DNA of 64,000 bases from positions 14,714,210 to 14,778,209 of the forward strand of contig CM119268.1 of the NCBI GenBank assembly GCA_051294375.1, in the 5' to 3' direction. Under the pieces are notes generated by a model. It was not told where the DNA came from and searched no databases. It saw nothing but the letters and a program-made list of their open reading frames with translations. This stretch comes from Paraspadella gotoi. Lineage: Eukaryota; Chaetognatha. Below are positions 50,937 through 63,400 of this stretch, piece by piece; the stretch's first letter is position 1, and every line of letters starts with the position of its first letter. A program made the position numbers and the translations under genes.

Positions 50937-51319
50937 CGTGAAGAAAAAAATATTTGAAGGAAATTCGGCGTCGAGCTGTAAGGGTGTGGCCAAAAACCTC
51001 GACACTAGAAGGGGGGAGTTTAAAGTTTGAAGCGGCGACCTCGTTCACGAGTTCGAAGGTCACATCGGTGCATCTTCGCGAACAGTGAAGGTCGCAAGTT
51101 TGTTTGTCAGGTTTTTTTTAAGTCTCCGTTCACTTGACTTCACTTCTTTAAAAAAATTTTTAAAAGCTATTCTTTAAAAGCGCTTACGAAATCTCACGAT
51201 ACGAGTGATCCAAAGTTCACATTTAATGTTTCTCGATTTACGTCAATATCCTTGGTTGCCCTCAGGGATCGCACGATTGCCTGCCAAGCACTAATAACGG
51301 ACAATGACAATCAATGGTC

Positions 51320-51861
51320 NNNNNNNNNNNNNNNNNNNNNNNNNNNNNNNNNNNNNNNNNNNNNNNNNNNNNNNNNNNNNNNNNNNNNNNNNNNNNNNNN
51401 NNNNNNNNNNNNNNNNNNNNNNNNNNNNNNNNNNNNNNNNNNNNNNNNNNNNNNNNNNNNNNNNNNNNNNNNNNNNNNNNNNNNNNNNNNNNNNNNNNNN
51501 NNNNNNNNNNNNNNNNNNNNNNNNNNNNNNNNNNNNNNNNNNNNNNNNNNNNNNNNNNNNNNNNNNNNNNNNNNNNNNNNNNNNNNNNNNNNNNNNNNNN
51601 NNNNNNNNNNNNNNNNNNNNNNNNNNNNNNNNNNNNNNNNNNNNNNNNNNNNNNNNNNNNNNNNNNNNNNNNNNNNNNNNNNNNNNNNNNNNNNNNNNNN
51701 NNNNNNNNNNNNNNNNNNNNNNNNNNNNNNNNNNNNNNNNNNNNNNNNNNNNNNNNNNNNNNNNNNNNNNNNNNNNNNNNNNNNNNNNNNNNNNNNNNNN
51801 NNNNNNNNNNNNNNNNNNNNNNNNNNNNNNNNNNNNNNNNNNNNNNNNNNNNNNNNNNNNN
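51320..51861. other. Assembly gap, 542 N
   Basis: Largest gap in the window; its right edge is a GA repeat. Confidence 0.95.
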
Positions 51862-52134
51862 AGAGAGAGAGAGAGAGAGCGACGGTGCCACGAGCCGGCC
51901 GGGTGTCGGCGTGAGGCGTTAGCGACGAAGGGCGAGAAGGGGAAAAAATAGGAAGCGAGGAGAGTTTGGTTTTGATAAGTAGAAAAGATGGGGGATGGCG
52001 TTGAGGGGGAGGAGACGCGTCAAAGTTAGAAAAGAGTGAGAGGGAGTCATTTTTATTTTCGGTTCGATCCTTTGGTTACCGTGAAAGTATTTTTTTTTTC
52101 GATAAATATTTTTTGTTGGAGTGTGGAGACGATG

Positions 52135-52179
<45 letters not shown>
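52135..52179. repeat. (GTC)15 microsatellite
   Basis: Pure 45-bp trinucleotide array. Confidence 0.95.
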
Positions 52180-52281
52180 TTCATCGTCTTCATCATCGTC
52201 ATCATTCTGATCTAGCGCGTTTCTCCGTCACTGGTTAGAGGCAAAAAATATTCAACTCGTTAGCGGAAGGGGGGGAAGGAT

Positions 52282-52288
<7 letters not shown>

Positions 52289-52312
<24 letters not shown>

Positions 52313-52317
52313 AGAGA

Positions 52318-52372
<55 letters not shown>
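52289..52372. repeat. (GA)n microsatellite
   Basis: GA tract with GGT and GAT interruptions. Confidence 0.9.
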
Positions 52373-52375
<3 letters not shown>

Positions 52376-52643
52376 GAGAAGAAGAGAATAAAAGAAGGTA
52401 AAAAAGTAGACTGACAAGCGAGGTGCGGGAGAATAAAACTTTCACGAGAGACCAAAAAAAAAAGAAAAGTAAAAAAGAGAACAGAGGCGTAGAAAAATAA
52501 CGAAAAAAAAAGAAAAGAGGCCAGCAAAAAAAAGCAAAGGAAAAAAAACTTGATCTCACTGGAGGAAAAACACGGCCGTCGGGCGCCAAAGACAAGATTC
52601 TTAAAAAGAAAAAAAAACAGCGATCGCCGAAGCTCGAGTTCCG

Positions 52644-52814
52644 ATTGGCTCACTGGTTTTATCCCCTTTTCCACATTGGCCGTGTATTTTCAATGTTCGA
52701 ACGTGATTGGACGACTTTCGACCTCGCCGCGTCCGTGACTTCGTACTCAAAGTCCCTAATCAGAGGATCGGCGACTTGATTGGACGAGTTTGTTCGGCGG
52801 AGAGCATTGATTGG
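52644..52814 (-). promoter_or_regulatory. Phased CCAAT-box array
   Basis: ATTGG (CCAAT on the - strand) starts at 52644, 52675, 52706, 52779 and 52810. The spacings are 31, 31, 73 and 31 bp. Most copies read as GATTGG followed by CTC, ACG or TCG. Repeated CCAAT boxes about 31-33 bp (three helical turns) apart are a known signature of NF-Y-driven, often cell-cycle-regulated, promoters. NF-Y acts in either orientation. No gene starts obviously beside it; the nearest is the + strand gene whose visible exons begin at 53987. Its neighbourhood is CpG-rich, unlike the flanking repeats. Confidence 0.45.
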
Positions 52815-53364
52815 TCGAACGAAGAGCGAGACGTTTCTCTATTCGTCCAGACGACGTCAGCGAACGTGATTCTCGCCGTCGTCGCGGAACCGGAAGTCCC
52901 AGGAAACGCCAGGAGGCGGAAAAGCCGGAGATGGAAGAGGGGGATTGGAAATGGGAGAGTGGGAGAGTGGGAGAGTGGGAGGTGGGGAATGAAAGGAAGG
53001 GTGGAGAAGGATTTGGTAGAGGGGATTACTTATTAGAAATGTGATCGTTTCAGAAAAATAAATTAAAGTTAAGTTTTTGAATTACTTATGTTTGAACGAT
53101 TTTATATATTTTTATTTTATTTTTAAAAATGTTATAACATTTACCGTCAGTGCAAAAAAAATCAAATTAAAAACCGTAATTAAAAGGCAATAAACCACAC
53201 CTAAAAGAAAATAAAAATATTATATACTTGGTTTAAGGCTATGTGCGTATTTGAATTGTTTAAACTGTAAAAAGAAAATTCAGGGAGAAAGTTTACATAG
53301 AAAAACGACCAACGCAGGGATTTGGACCTGAGTTTCAATGAAGTCGAAAGCTGAGCCGAAAAAA

Positions 53365-53384
53365 GAAAGAAAGAAAGAAGGAAA

Positions 53385-53467
<83 letters not shown>
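53365..53467. repeat. (GAAA)n followed by (AAGC)11
   Basis: A GAAA tract to about 53421 changes abruptly into eleven AAGC units (53423-53466), two compound tetranucleotides differing at one position. Confidence 0.9.
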
Positions 53468-53468
<1 letters not shown>

Positions 53469-53707
53469 AAGGCTCCGTCAATTAATCAATGATCAATCAA
53501 TAAATTAATCAATCAAAGAAATATTCTCCTACTGTAGCGTTAGTATTTTTAAAAATCCCAAAAACGAAAGAAATATTTTTATAAGCCGATTTTAAAAAAA
53601 AATTACTTGACATCCTACGCTAAACAAAACAAAAAAAATCATAAATCGAATTAAATTACTCCTAATTTAGCGACGACGGCGCTGAAAGTGAAACGAGATT
53701 GAGATTT

Positions 53708-53710
<3 letters not shown>

Positions 53711-53767
<57 letters not shown>
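53711..53767. repeat. (GA)n microsatellite
   Basis: Pure GA tract of about 57 bp. Confidence 0.95.
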
Positions 53768-53770
<3 letters not shown>

Positions 53771-53986
53771 ATCGGCTAAGAAAAATAAAGATCTGTTGAG
53801 TTAAAAGAAAAATAGAAGAGAAGAGCCCTTATTTATTTCTTTTATCTTTATTACTATTACTATTCCTTATATTTATTGTACCTTGCAATCCATTTTTCTT
53901 TCATACTCCCTCCACCCCCTCCACCCCCTCGATCCTCACCCACCTCCATCGTCTGACTCGTTGCCTTTTCTTTTGTGTTTCTTCAG

Positions 53987-55829
53987 AACCGGAGTCGCCT
54001 GGCGTCGAAACGCACGGCGCCGATGAGTCCCGACGAACTCAAAACAGAGGCGCTGCTGGGATTTCAAAGCGGCGCTGCCGGTTCCGTCGCCGCCGCCTCC
54101 GCCGCCGCCGTAGCCGCCGCCGCTGCGGCCGGCGCCAAAATTCAAAAGCTCGACCACCACCACCATCACGGGAGAGAGGACGGGGATAGAAGCTCGGAGA
54201 ACATGTGAGTGAGGGTGAATGGAAATGGGAGTTGAAGTGGGAACAGAAGGGATGACAGAAGTGGGAACAAAAGTGGCAGCATAAGTGGGATCGGAGGTGG
54301 GAATAAAATTGAAAAAGGTCCGCGAAAAAAACCGGGACCAGAACTTAGAAGGGAATCGACATTGGAACTGTGACTGGAACTCAAAATAGAACTATCGAAG
54401 TTTAAAAAATGGACTTAACTGCCAAAGAAGGGAACGTTCTCAAGAGTCCTAGTCATCAGAAAATGGACGATAAAAGACGAAAAAAATTGACAAAAATCTT
54501 GTTTAAGATGTTAAAATAATTTAATATTTATACTTTCCTCATTCGTTAAAGGACGATCGAGGAGCGACTCAAAGAGATCGAAAACAGACGCAAGGAAGAA
54601 GCAGCGGCGATCGGAGCCGCAGACGCGATCGCCGCCTCAACCACGCCCACCGCCGCCGCAGCCGCCGCCGCTGCGATCGCGGCCGAAAACCTCAGAGCAG
54701 GGTAATAATGGAAACGGGTTTCAAAATTAGCGATGGGACAATAAAATAATAGTTTATCCACGGCTTGTTAGGAGAAAAGTAGTAAAGTTTTAAACATTGA
54801 TGTTTTTTTTCCTCCAGGTCCTACCTCTGGCCCAACTCTTTCTCCTTCCTCCCTTCCTCCTCCTCTTCCTCGTCCTCTTCCTCCTCGGCCAGCCTCTTGG
54901 CCGCCTACCCTTTTTTCCTCCCTTACCTGCACAACGCCGCCGCCGCCGCGGCCGCCACTTCGGCCGCCGCGGCTCCGTCGACTCCCGCCGGCGAAGCGTC
55001 GTCTTTAATGGCGCCCAATTCCCCCTACAACCTGTCTCCAACGGCGGCGTCCATCCCGGGCGCCACCGCCGCAGTCTCGGGCGTCCCGGCGTCCCTTCTT
55101 CCCGCGTTCAACTACGCCAACCCGCTGGGCATCTACGCCGCCGATCTGTGGCAAAAGGGATTCGGGAGACACGCTGCGTCGGCGGCGTCGGCGGCGCACT
55201 ACATGGCGGCGGCTTCGTCGTCGCCGACGGCGTCTTCCTCCTCTTCCTCGTCGTCCTCTTCGTCGTCGTCAACGACTACCGCGACAAAAACGACGACGAC
55301 AACATCCTCCTCTTCGAATCATTACCACCACTCCCCCAATTCCCACCATCATCATAACAACAACAACAACACCATCAACCCCCCGTCCCCGTCCAGTCCC
55401 CACGGATCCCCGTCTCTTCCCCATCAGTCATCGTCGTCTTCAGAGGACGTGGACGGCAGAAGCAAGAAAGATTCCCCAACTCACTCCAACAACGACAAAG
55501 ACTATTCCACCTCCTCCTCCGCCAAAGACTCCAAGGACTCCCGCAGCCGAGACGCGTCGACGATAACGTCGACGAGCGTCGCCAAACCCCGCGGCGCAAC
55601 CGAGAAGGAGGTGTTGGACCTCTCCACCAAAAATCCCGCCAAATCCCCCGACGATTCTCGACGCGAATCCCACCTGCGGCTCTCCGCCAAGCAGCACCTA
55701 GCGTTCCAGCAACAGCAGGCGGCCCTGCAGCAACAACAGCAGGCGTTGCAGCAGCACTATCTGCGGGCGGCGGCTCTGCACACGCAGGGGCTGTTGACGA
55801 GAGCCTCGATTCCGATTCCAAATTCTTAG
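53987..55829 (+). CDS. 3' exons of a probable transcriptional co-regulator
   Basis: Three exons, 53987-54204, 54552-54701 and 54818-55829, have matching phases and consensus donors GTGAGT and GTAATA, giving 459 residues and a TAG at 55827. In order: a basic start (NRSRLASKRTAPMSPDEL), an Ala-rich stretch and a His5 tract; a charged helix EERLKEIENRRKEEAAAI with more Ala; Ser tracts; an aromatic block AAYPFFLPYLHN; Ala/Ser/Thr, His and Asn runs; the motif EVLDLSTK (about residue 386), close to the PxDLSxK CtBP-binding consensus; and a Gln-rich C-terminus. Ala/Gln-rich regions with a CtBP-like motif are common in animal transcription factors, so a nuclear regulator is likely. The N-terminus, which may hold the DNA-binding domain (the first residues could end a homeodomain), is not visible upstream. 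No family is recognised. Confidence 0.75.
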
Positions 55830-58800
55830 AGGAAGTTGTACGTTTTAAGGGGAAGGGGGAATTCGTTGAGTCATAATATAATTTTGACCGAAACCGATTG
55901 ATCCAACTTGTAAGCGAAACCGTCGGCGTCATTTTTTCTTTCTTTATCGAGATTAAAACGCTTTTTTTTTTAGAGAGACGATTCTCGCCGTATTTTCCCT
56001 CACTTTTATTTTGTCTTAGTGGTTCAGGTCATATCTGATCACTTCCTTCGCACATTTTATTTCTTCTCTCGTAAAAAAAAAAAGGTTTTTATTGAACTGT
56101 GATTCGTTTTCACTCTCTCTTTCACCCTCTAAATTCCTGGAAACTCCTTGAATGATTTGTCCACAAATTTTATAATTAGGTCCTTTTATACGCGGTTTGT
56201 GGTCTTCCTTTTAAAAACGAAAAAATCGGAACCACGTGTAAAAAGAGATGATCGACAATCTTTTGTAGTGACAGTATTTTAATTGAAAGGAGATCGAAAA
56301 AAGCGTCCAAAAAAAAATACCACAAATAAAATCTATCTTTTATGTTTTTTTTTTTTTTTGGCGTGGTATCATTTTTGATCCAATTAGTTTTTTTGTTTTT
56401 TTTTTATTAGTATTTCCTTTTTTTGTTCTTTAACGAAACTAGTTAAGCGGGTTGGATAACACGGCTATACTGTATACTGTATAGTAACGTCTTCCGCCAC
56501 TTGCGCAGTCAATAGCGCCACAACTAGTCGATTTAACTTCGTCCTTTTTAGGCGATATTTCGTGGTAGAAACTTTTTTTAGTTTTTTGTTTCGCCCTTAT
56601 AAGTAAAAAGAGAGGCGTGAAATATAAAATACAAAATCTTACGAATATATTGATGTTACAAAATGTTATGTTTTTTCATTTTGTTTTCAAGGTGATACGT
56701 CCTTCATTGTAGTTGATTATAAATGAAAATAAACTGAATTTACTCGATGTTTACAATAAACTTATGCGCCCTTGTTCGTTGCCATGAGAAATTCCTTTGT
56801 TCGTTGCCATGAAAATTTCACTTGTTTCGCCATTGTATTTGTAAATATCTGAAAATATATACCAATGAAAACGTCTCCAAAATTATATTTTTTTTAAAAT
56901 TAAGTAAAATTTAAAGTCAAACAGAAACCACTAATATATTAATAGATAATAAACATGAGGAAATTATTTTTTTTTAAAAATGATGATAAAATCCAAAGAA
57001 AGCAAAAAGAAATGTGAAAATCCTGTTGTATAAAAAAATAGCCTGGCTATTAAAATTAAATAGAAAGGAAATGATTGAAGGTAGGCAAAACTGGACAGAC
57101 TTGACAGTCTCCTGTTCAGCCTTCAGGGTTTATCTTGGCTTGGTCTTGTTCTTTTTTTTTTTTCTGTGAGTAGAGCTTACATGGGATGAAGCGAAGATGT
57201 CAGGTTCATTTGATAAAAAAACAACAGAAGAACTTGGGTTAATATTTAACTTACTTCCGTCATAGATAAGGCAGAATTATAGTAACAAGTTATCAGATAT
57301 ATGTTGAAATTTTAATATCATGCCGAGTATTGAGTAGAACAGTTCGGGTAACATTTTACATTCGCTTCTTATGATTATTTTTTTTATATATATATTTTTA
57401 AGTGGTTTTTAAAGACGCCAAAACCGCGGTCGCCGAAAGTAAAATTTAGCTTAATATATAAACATTTCATTATTATTACCCAACTACCCTTACCCTAACT
57501 CCATAACCCTAAAACCCCCAAAACTTAACCATTTTCAACCCTAAACTCCCTAACTCTAGTCGATCACATGAAATATTTTACCACTTCATTGATAGGGAAG
57601 CCAGGTACTCTGGGAGTGAATAAACAAGGCTGTGAGAGGGTCTTGATTGCTGACCTGCTTTGTCATTATCTTGTAAGAGTGATGGAGGACTTAAACCACC
57701 AAAGCCTGTCCAAAGACGGAGGCAAGATCCCTTATTTATTAAAAGAATGGATAATTTTTATATTGGTTGTATCAATTTCATTATAAATAAAAAGTAAATG
57801 CACCCAACTCAATATATTCGACAAACTAAGGATGACATAAACAATGAAACTTGTTATTTTACGTCTGAGCTTTAAGGTTAGTTTAAGTTTAAGTCTAAGT
57901 TTAAGGTAATCGCGTTATCACTTGCAAATACTCATCTTGAAATTAAGTAAAACAAAATCCACAAAATCACGTATATTTTTCGTCATAATATTGGTAACAG
58001 AATTTTTAAGCGGCATGAGGGTTTGTGAACAAACATGAGACAGGGTCAGTTCGCAATGAAGGCTTTTTTTATACAATTAAACAAACAGATATTCAAAATT
58101 TAGGGAAAAAAATTTCACAATACTTTTGTTTTCTGACCAAGTTGAGAGACAAAAAAAAAAATTAAATCAATCTACAGATGAATTGTCGTGATAAACAACA
58201 GAGCAGCGTCCATGACCTCATTGAGAAGCAACAGGATAAATTATGAAAGAACATTAAACGAATATATCATACGATCGATTTCAACTAACGAAAATCAGCA
58301 AAAATAACTTAATATTTGGAGGCAGATACGAACACGAATAACGTAACGAATTCAACAAGCTTTGTTTTATTACGAAAAAAGGAAGAATGGGGAGAAGGGT
58401 ACGTCTGAGGGGGATCAGAGGGACAACTAGGGGAAAGTGAGAGAATAGAGAACGTGAGCGATGAAGACTAAAGAAGGAAGAGGTTGAAATGAAGAAAATA
58501 AAAGAAATATTCAGCTATGAAGAATGTAATAACAACGATTTGTTATCAGTTTCTAAATTACGCATTAATTGATAAAAAGCATTGAAAAGATACAATTAAA
58601 ACAATAATTTACTTAAAATTACTAAAAATTAAAAAAAAACGAATAGAACCTAAACAAAAAAAGGCAAATCGGCGCGAAATTAAAACACGAATTGACGAAG
58701 CGTTGAAAGAGCTAAGGTCTTTTTCGGTAATATATATATTTTTTTAATAATAATAATAACAGAATTAATTACGCATTGGGATGACTTGCCGGCCTAGAAT

Positions 58801-59045
58801 GATATTTAATTATAAAGCGACGATGAGATTGATTTCTTGTCTAAAGAGGCGCGGGGAATATAAAGCGGAGTCGACGGCGTCGACGACGTCAGCAGCTTCG
58901 ACGGCGTCAGCAGCTGCAACGCCGGCTGCGGCGTTGATCATAACAAACACGAAGATCATGATAAACGAGATGGGAGACGACTTCTTCCATTGAAAAAACA
59001 AAAACAAAAACAAACAAACAATTGGCAAACATCGATTTTCAAATA
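55830..59045. other. 3' flank and AT-rich intergenic DNA
   Basis: Probable 3' UTR of the upstream + strand gene, with AATAAA at about 56327 and 56731 as candidate poly(A) signals. A short tandem duplication containing TTCGTTGCCATGA lies at 56773-56822. Beyond it the sequence is AT-rich; the open frames near 57.6 and 58.8 kb lack coding character. Confidence 0.45.
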
Positions 59046-60360
59046 TTATTCCTCCTTTTTTCCGTTTGAATTCAGTCTTTCATCGTTGGCATCGCCAGTA
59101 GCGCCGCCGCCGCTCGCCGTATCGCCGACGTCGCCGCCCTTGAGATCTTTAACGCCTCCGTCGCCGTGATCCACAACGCCTTCTCGCGTCAAAACTCTCC
59201 TGTGCGGCGATTGACCGGCGGCCATCTTTCGCCAAAAGTCGCCGTCGCGCGGCGTTAGTCTCTTGCTCTTTTGTTTGGTCGTCGTCTTTTGCTCGGAGGA
59301 GGAAGAGGAGAGAGAGGAGGAGGAGGAGGAAGAGACTGCCAACTTGCTGGCGACGGCCTTGACTCGAGTCGTCGGATTTTTCAAAGACAATTTATGCTGG
59401 AGTCGACGATCCGGCGGAGGATGCTGTTGAGAATTGGGATGACGATGATGATGATGATTTTGATGGCAAATTTGGTTGAGGGATCCTCCCCTCGTGACGC
59501 CCGGGTCGCTGGCGACGCTCTCCGCGCTGCCGCACCGAGGGAAGGCCACGTCTGCGAAATAGAATGACATTCTTACAAAAACGTAAAAATGATGAAAAAA
59601 AATGACCAAAAAAAAGATTTTAAAACAAAATCGATGGGACAGTGTCCAGTGTCCAGTGTCCACTTAATGCATAAGAGACTCACTGGTCGGAATTTCGAGA
59701 AGGTCACTTTTCTGTTTGGCGCCGAAAAAGTTTTTCTTCTCCGTCAATCGTCGTCGTCGTCGTTTGGCTTCGTCGGCGTCATCGTCGTCTTCGGCGTCAC
59801 CTTCGTCGCCGTCGCGGTTGGATCTCTTCGTCTCTTTATCGCGGACGAGATCGTTGGGATCTTCCTTCGAGCTAACCTCGGCGGCGGCGGCGGGAGATGC
59901 GGGAGCGGCGGCGGCTTCATTTTCGGAATTCGATTTGGCGGAGTGGTTGATGTTAAGCAGCGACCTCACGGCGGCCGGCTGTTGCAGTCCGCGTAGCAAG
60001 GGATGCTGTTGCCACTTGTTAGATTTTGTTCGTTTTTCTAGCGTCTTGCTGCGCACGATGGGGTTTTTAGGGCCGCCGCCGTCGCGGAATGAACGGCGTC
60101 GAACGTCGTCGGCGTCGTCGTGGCTGCGACTCTTTTTATTCCCTTTGCTGTTCTTTTGTTGGTCGACGTTGCGCGGATCGACTGCGAGGGGGGACACGGA
60201 TCGAGAGGCCGGGTCCGCTGGCGCAACGTTCCTCCCGTCGGCAGCGGCGGAGTGAGGCGGGGGATGGAGGATGAGGCGGTGAGGGGGCGGCGAGTAGAGT
60301 GGGGGCGTCGTCGTCGTCGACGTGACCTTCGACTGGCGCTGCCTCTGGAAGCTCGGCGAT
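59046..60360 (-). CDS. Two exons of an unrecognised charged, low-complexity protein
   Basis: Exon A (open frame from about 60360 to 59684) and exon B (59551-59046, TAA) join in phase across a 132-bp intron with a GTGAGT donor and TTTCGCAG acceptor, which supports real coding. Exon A is basic and acidic by turns: NKKSRSHDDADDVRRRSF, KTLEKRTKSNKWQQHPLL, an Ala-rich part and a DDDDADEAKRRRRR stretch like a nuclear localisation signal. Exon B has His, Ser and Gly runs and KTTTKQKSKR. There is no Met at the 5' side of exon A, so an upstream exon must exist. The exons lie directly behind the kinase stop codon at 60439 on the same strand and could be alternative 3' exons of that gene or a separate gene. 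No family is recognised; nuclear location is a guess from the basic runs. Confidence 0.55.
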
Positions 60361-60438
60361 GGAGGACGACCTCTGATGCTCCTTCAATAGTTGGAGACCT
60401 TTTTTGAAGTCAAACGGGTCCCCGATCGCCGTAGGCTC

Positions 60439-63400
60439 CTAGAGCAGCACGCTCTGATGCTTCAACTTTTTCGCAGCCGCGGCCGCAGCCGCCGACGATG
60501 CCGCCGCGGAATCGATCGTGCCGAGACCGACTTCGCCGGAAGTGGAGCGGGTGGCGCGAGCCGGACGAGTGGCGCTTCTGTTGCCGGGAGATGGCCGATA
60601 ACCCACGTCTTTGACGAGGACGATGCCGGGCACCGTGAAGATGGAGTCTGGGAAGAGGAAGAGGAAAGGGGAAAGTCGGGGGAGTAAGGTGGGAGGGGGA
60701 CGGGAAATGAATGGAGAAAGGGGAAGTGATGGAGAGAAGGGGAAGTTGATGGAGAAAGGGTAAAGTGGGGAGGAGGAGGAGGGGGGAGGTAGGAGGAGGG
60801 GGAGGTAGGGAGGAAAAGGGGATGTGATCCAGAAATGAGAATGGGGAAAGTGGGGTTGGGATGAGGGGATGGGAGGGTGGGGATGGGAGGTGGGGATGGG
60901 AGGTGGGAAGTTGGGCGGTGGATAAGGAAGAAAAGGGGAAATAATAGAAAAACAAATGAATGTAAAAAAAAAAGGAAACGAAAAAATGATTACAGGGGAA
61001 AAAAAATTTTAAAAAACGAGTGGAAAACGTGAAAAAGAAAAGCCGGCTACAACTTTCTGGTCAGAATCCACTTTTTCACTTACTCCTCGCCAATTTCGGA
61101 TGAAGAGAATGAGCAGAGTAAGCGAAAAATCACTTACCCGTATCTTTGAGGTCGTGAACCGCTTTGCCGAGACGACGGAAGAATTGATGTCGAAGCGACT
61201 CCGGGGACCCGATCCGCTTCGAGGGGTCGAACCTAAGTCGAGACGGATTGTTTGTTTAGCCAAGTTATGTTTGCTACTTATCAATTTCATTGGTTTTGTA
61301 AAATACTGGGACACTACTGTATAATTTAGTAGTTCACAAAAGAAAATATCTTTTTTCAAGGGAATTACGAAGTTGGTGATCCCTACTATGCCAAACACCA
61401 CGACACACCTGACCATTCGCGCAACACTCTTCACTCTTCAAACAATGCAAGGCGACCAAACCTTAGCAGCCGGTGCAGCAGATCGATCCCTGCGGGGTCC
61501 AGCCGTGGCGCCCGCCTTAGCATCGCCTCAGCTTTATAATCGGGGAATAGATAGGACTCGAACTCAAGAGGTTTGACCAGGGGCTCCCACTCAGATCGAG
61601 CGGGCGTGCCGATCGTTTTGAAGATGAGATGCAGCTGGTCTTCGACTGTGGAGCCTGGAAGAGAAAATAGGGTCGATGGGTGATAAGAACGGGAATCATG
61701 GGACAAAGAAACTTTATTTGTTTTAACGAAACAGTAGCTCAAATATCTTAAAACAAGAAATTTGCGAATTTGAACAAAAACAAAGCAAAACAAAAAGCAA
61801 AGCAAAACAAAGAGAAAAAAAGCGAAGCAAAACTGAAAGCAAAACAAAACAAAAAGGAAAGAAAAGCAAAATACCCGCCGAAGATACCTGGAAAAAGGGG
61901 TTTTCCGGTGGCCATCTCGAAAAAGATGCAACCGACGCCCCAAATGTCTATCGGCGTCGAGTATTGAGTCGAGCCCAGGAGAACATCTGGCGGACGATAC
62001 CACAGGGTCACCACCTGCGAACGAGTACCAAATTTGAAATACGAATGATTTAAATTATTTAAATATACCGTAAAAAGTAGAAATTCGGTTCTTGGCAGCG
62101 TGACTTGATTCGAAACCCTTACCCAAACCCAACCTCTCACCTCGTGGGAGTAAGTCTTGGTGGGAACGCTCTTGGCTCTCGCCAGCCCGAAATCCGCCAG
62201 CTTCAGTTCCCCCATTTCCGAGATCAACAAATTCTGCGGCTTTAAGTCTCGATGAAGGATTTTCCGCTCGTGACAATAGGCCAAGCCTGGCGGAGAAAAA
62301 GGAAATTTCCCCAACGTTAAAAATTGTGATTGTAACTAAACTAACTGTAACTTGCGTTGGTTATAATTGTTTTTAAACGCGTTTTTAAAAATATGTGAAG
62401 AGTTAAAAAAAAATTAAACGGTAAGAATTAGGGATAAAATACTTAGGAAGAAAAGCTGACGCATTAAAATGTAATAAAAATTTGACAAATATTAACGACT
62501 ACGAAGCAGACGACCCGCATATATAATTTATATATGTAATTCAGTTCTAAAAGATGTAGGTTTAAACTTTAAAGATAGATTAAACTCAGAAAAAACGCCT
62601 GCGACCATGACTACGAAACGTCTCTCTCGTTCCGCTCGAAGAGACGCAGTCAAAGGAATTAATGAGTGACGTGACAAGAAACGGACCATCTGCAATCTCG
62701 GCCACCAATGAAGAGGAAATGGAAGGAAAATGGAGGAAAGGAGGACAGGCAGAAAGTGTAGATGAGTGAGAAAGAAGTTTAAAAATATCTAAAAAATAAA
62801 AAAAATAAAAAAGAATTCGAGGTGAATCGTGACGTTAATCTTGACGGAAAACGAGAGAAATAAATTCTCCCGCCGTCGCGACTTTTTCCTCACTTTTTTT
62901 TTATTTATTCAAGTCATTTCCCGTTTTTCTTCTCTTTTCTCATTTCTTCCTTCGTCTATTTTTTTTTTTTCATTTCACTTAGCTAAGGTTTTTTTCCGTG
63001 GCGGCGTCAACAGACGCGCCTTGACTTAATAGTTCTTACGATTCCCCCCGCTCCCGTTTCATTAGTGGGAAAAATAGCGAAAATTTCTTTCAGTGTTCCA
63101 ACTTCAAAGCTCAAGAATGGTCGATTGATTAAACGGGCGTAAGAAGAAAAAAACTTTCAATGAGTACCTTTTTTTATTACTATCATTTAATATCATTCAG
63201 GTTCGGTTAATTCTTTTCCAACATCAATAAGATTATGTAACAGATTATCTGTATTTTTCCACCACAAACAGTTACATAAAAAACTCATTTCACGGCAGTG
63301 GTTTACAAACTCGGTAAACAATTCAAGTCTCGATTGTAATCGAACTCTCTCGAACCAGAAACACAGTGACTTCCGAACTTATTGTTTCCTCTCGACTTTT

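Larger units (their letters stand above)
50270..52600. other. Repeats and a large gap, no gene seen
   Basis: GA arrays at 50848-50932 and 52289-52372, a GTC array, and a 542-N gap. AT-rich elsewhere. Confidence 0.5.

Noticed and set aside
57485-57560. CCCTAA-like words suggesting interstitial telomere repeat
   Set aside because: The words are irregular and interrupted; no tandem hexamer or pentamer is maintained.
57568-57786. 72-codon frame on the + strand
   Set aside because: AT-rich surroundings, no splice context, no recognisable motif.
58810-59028. Ala/Val-rich 72-codon frame on the - strand
   Set aside because: Derived from GTC/GAC-type trinucleotides; no start or splice support.
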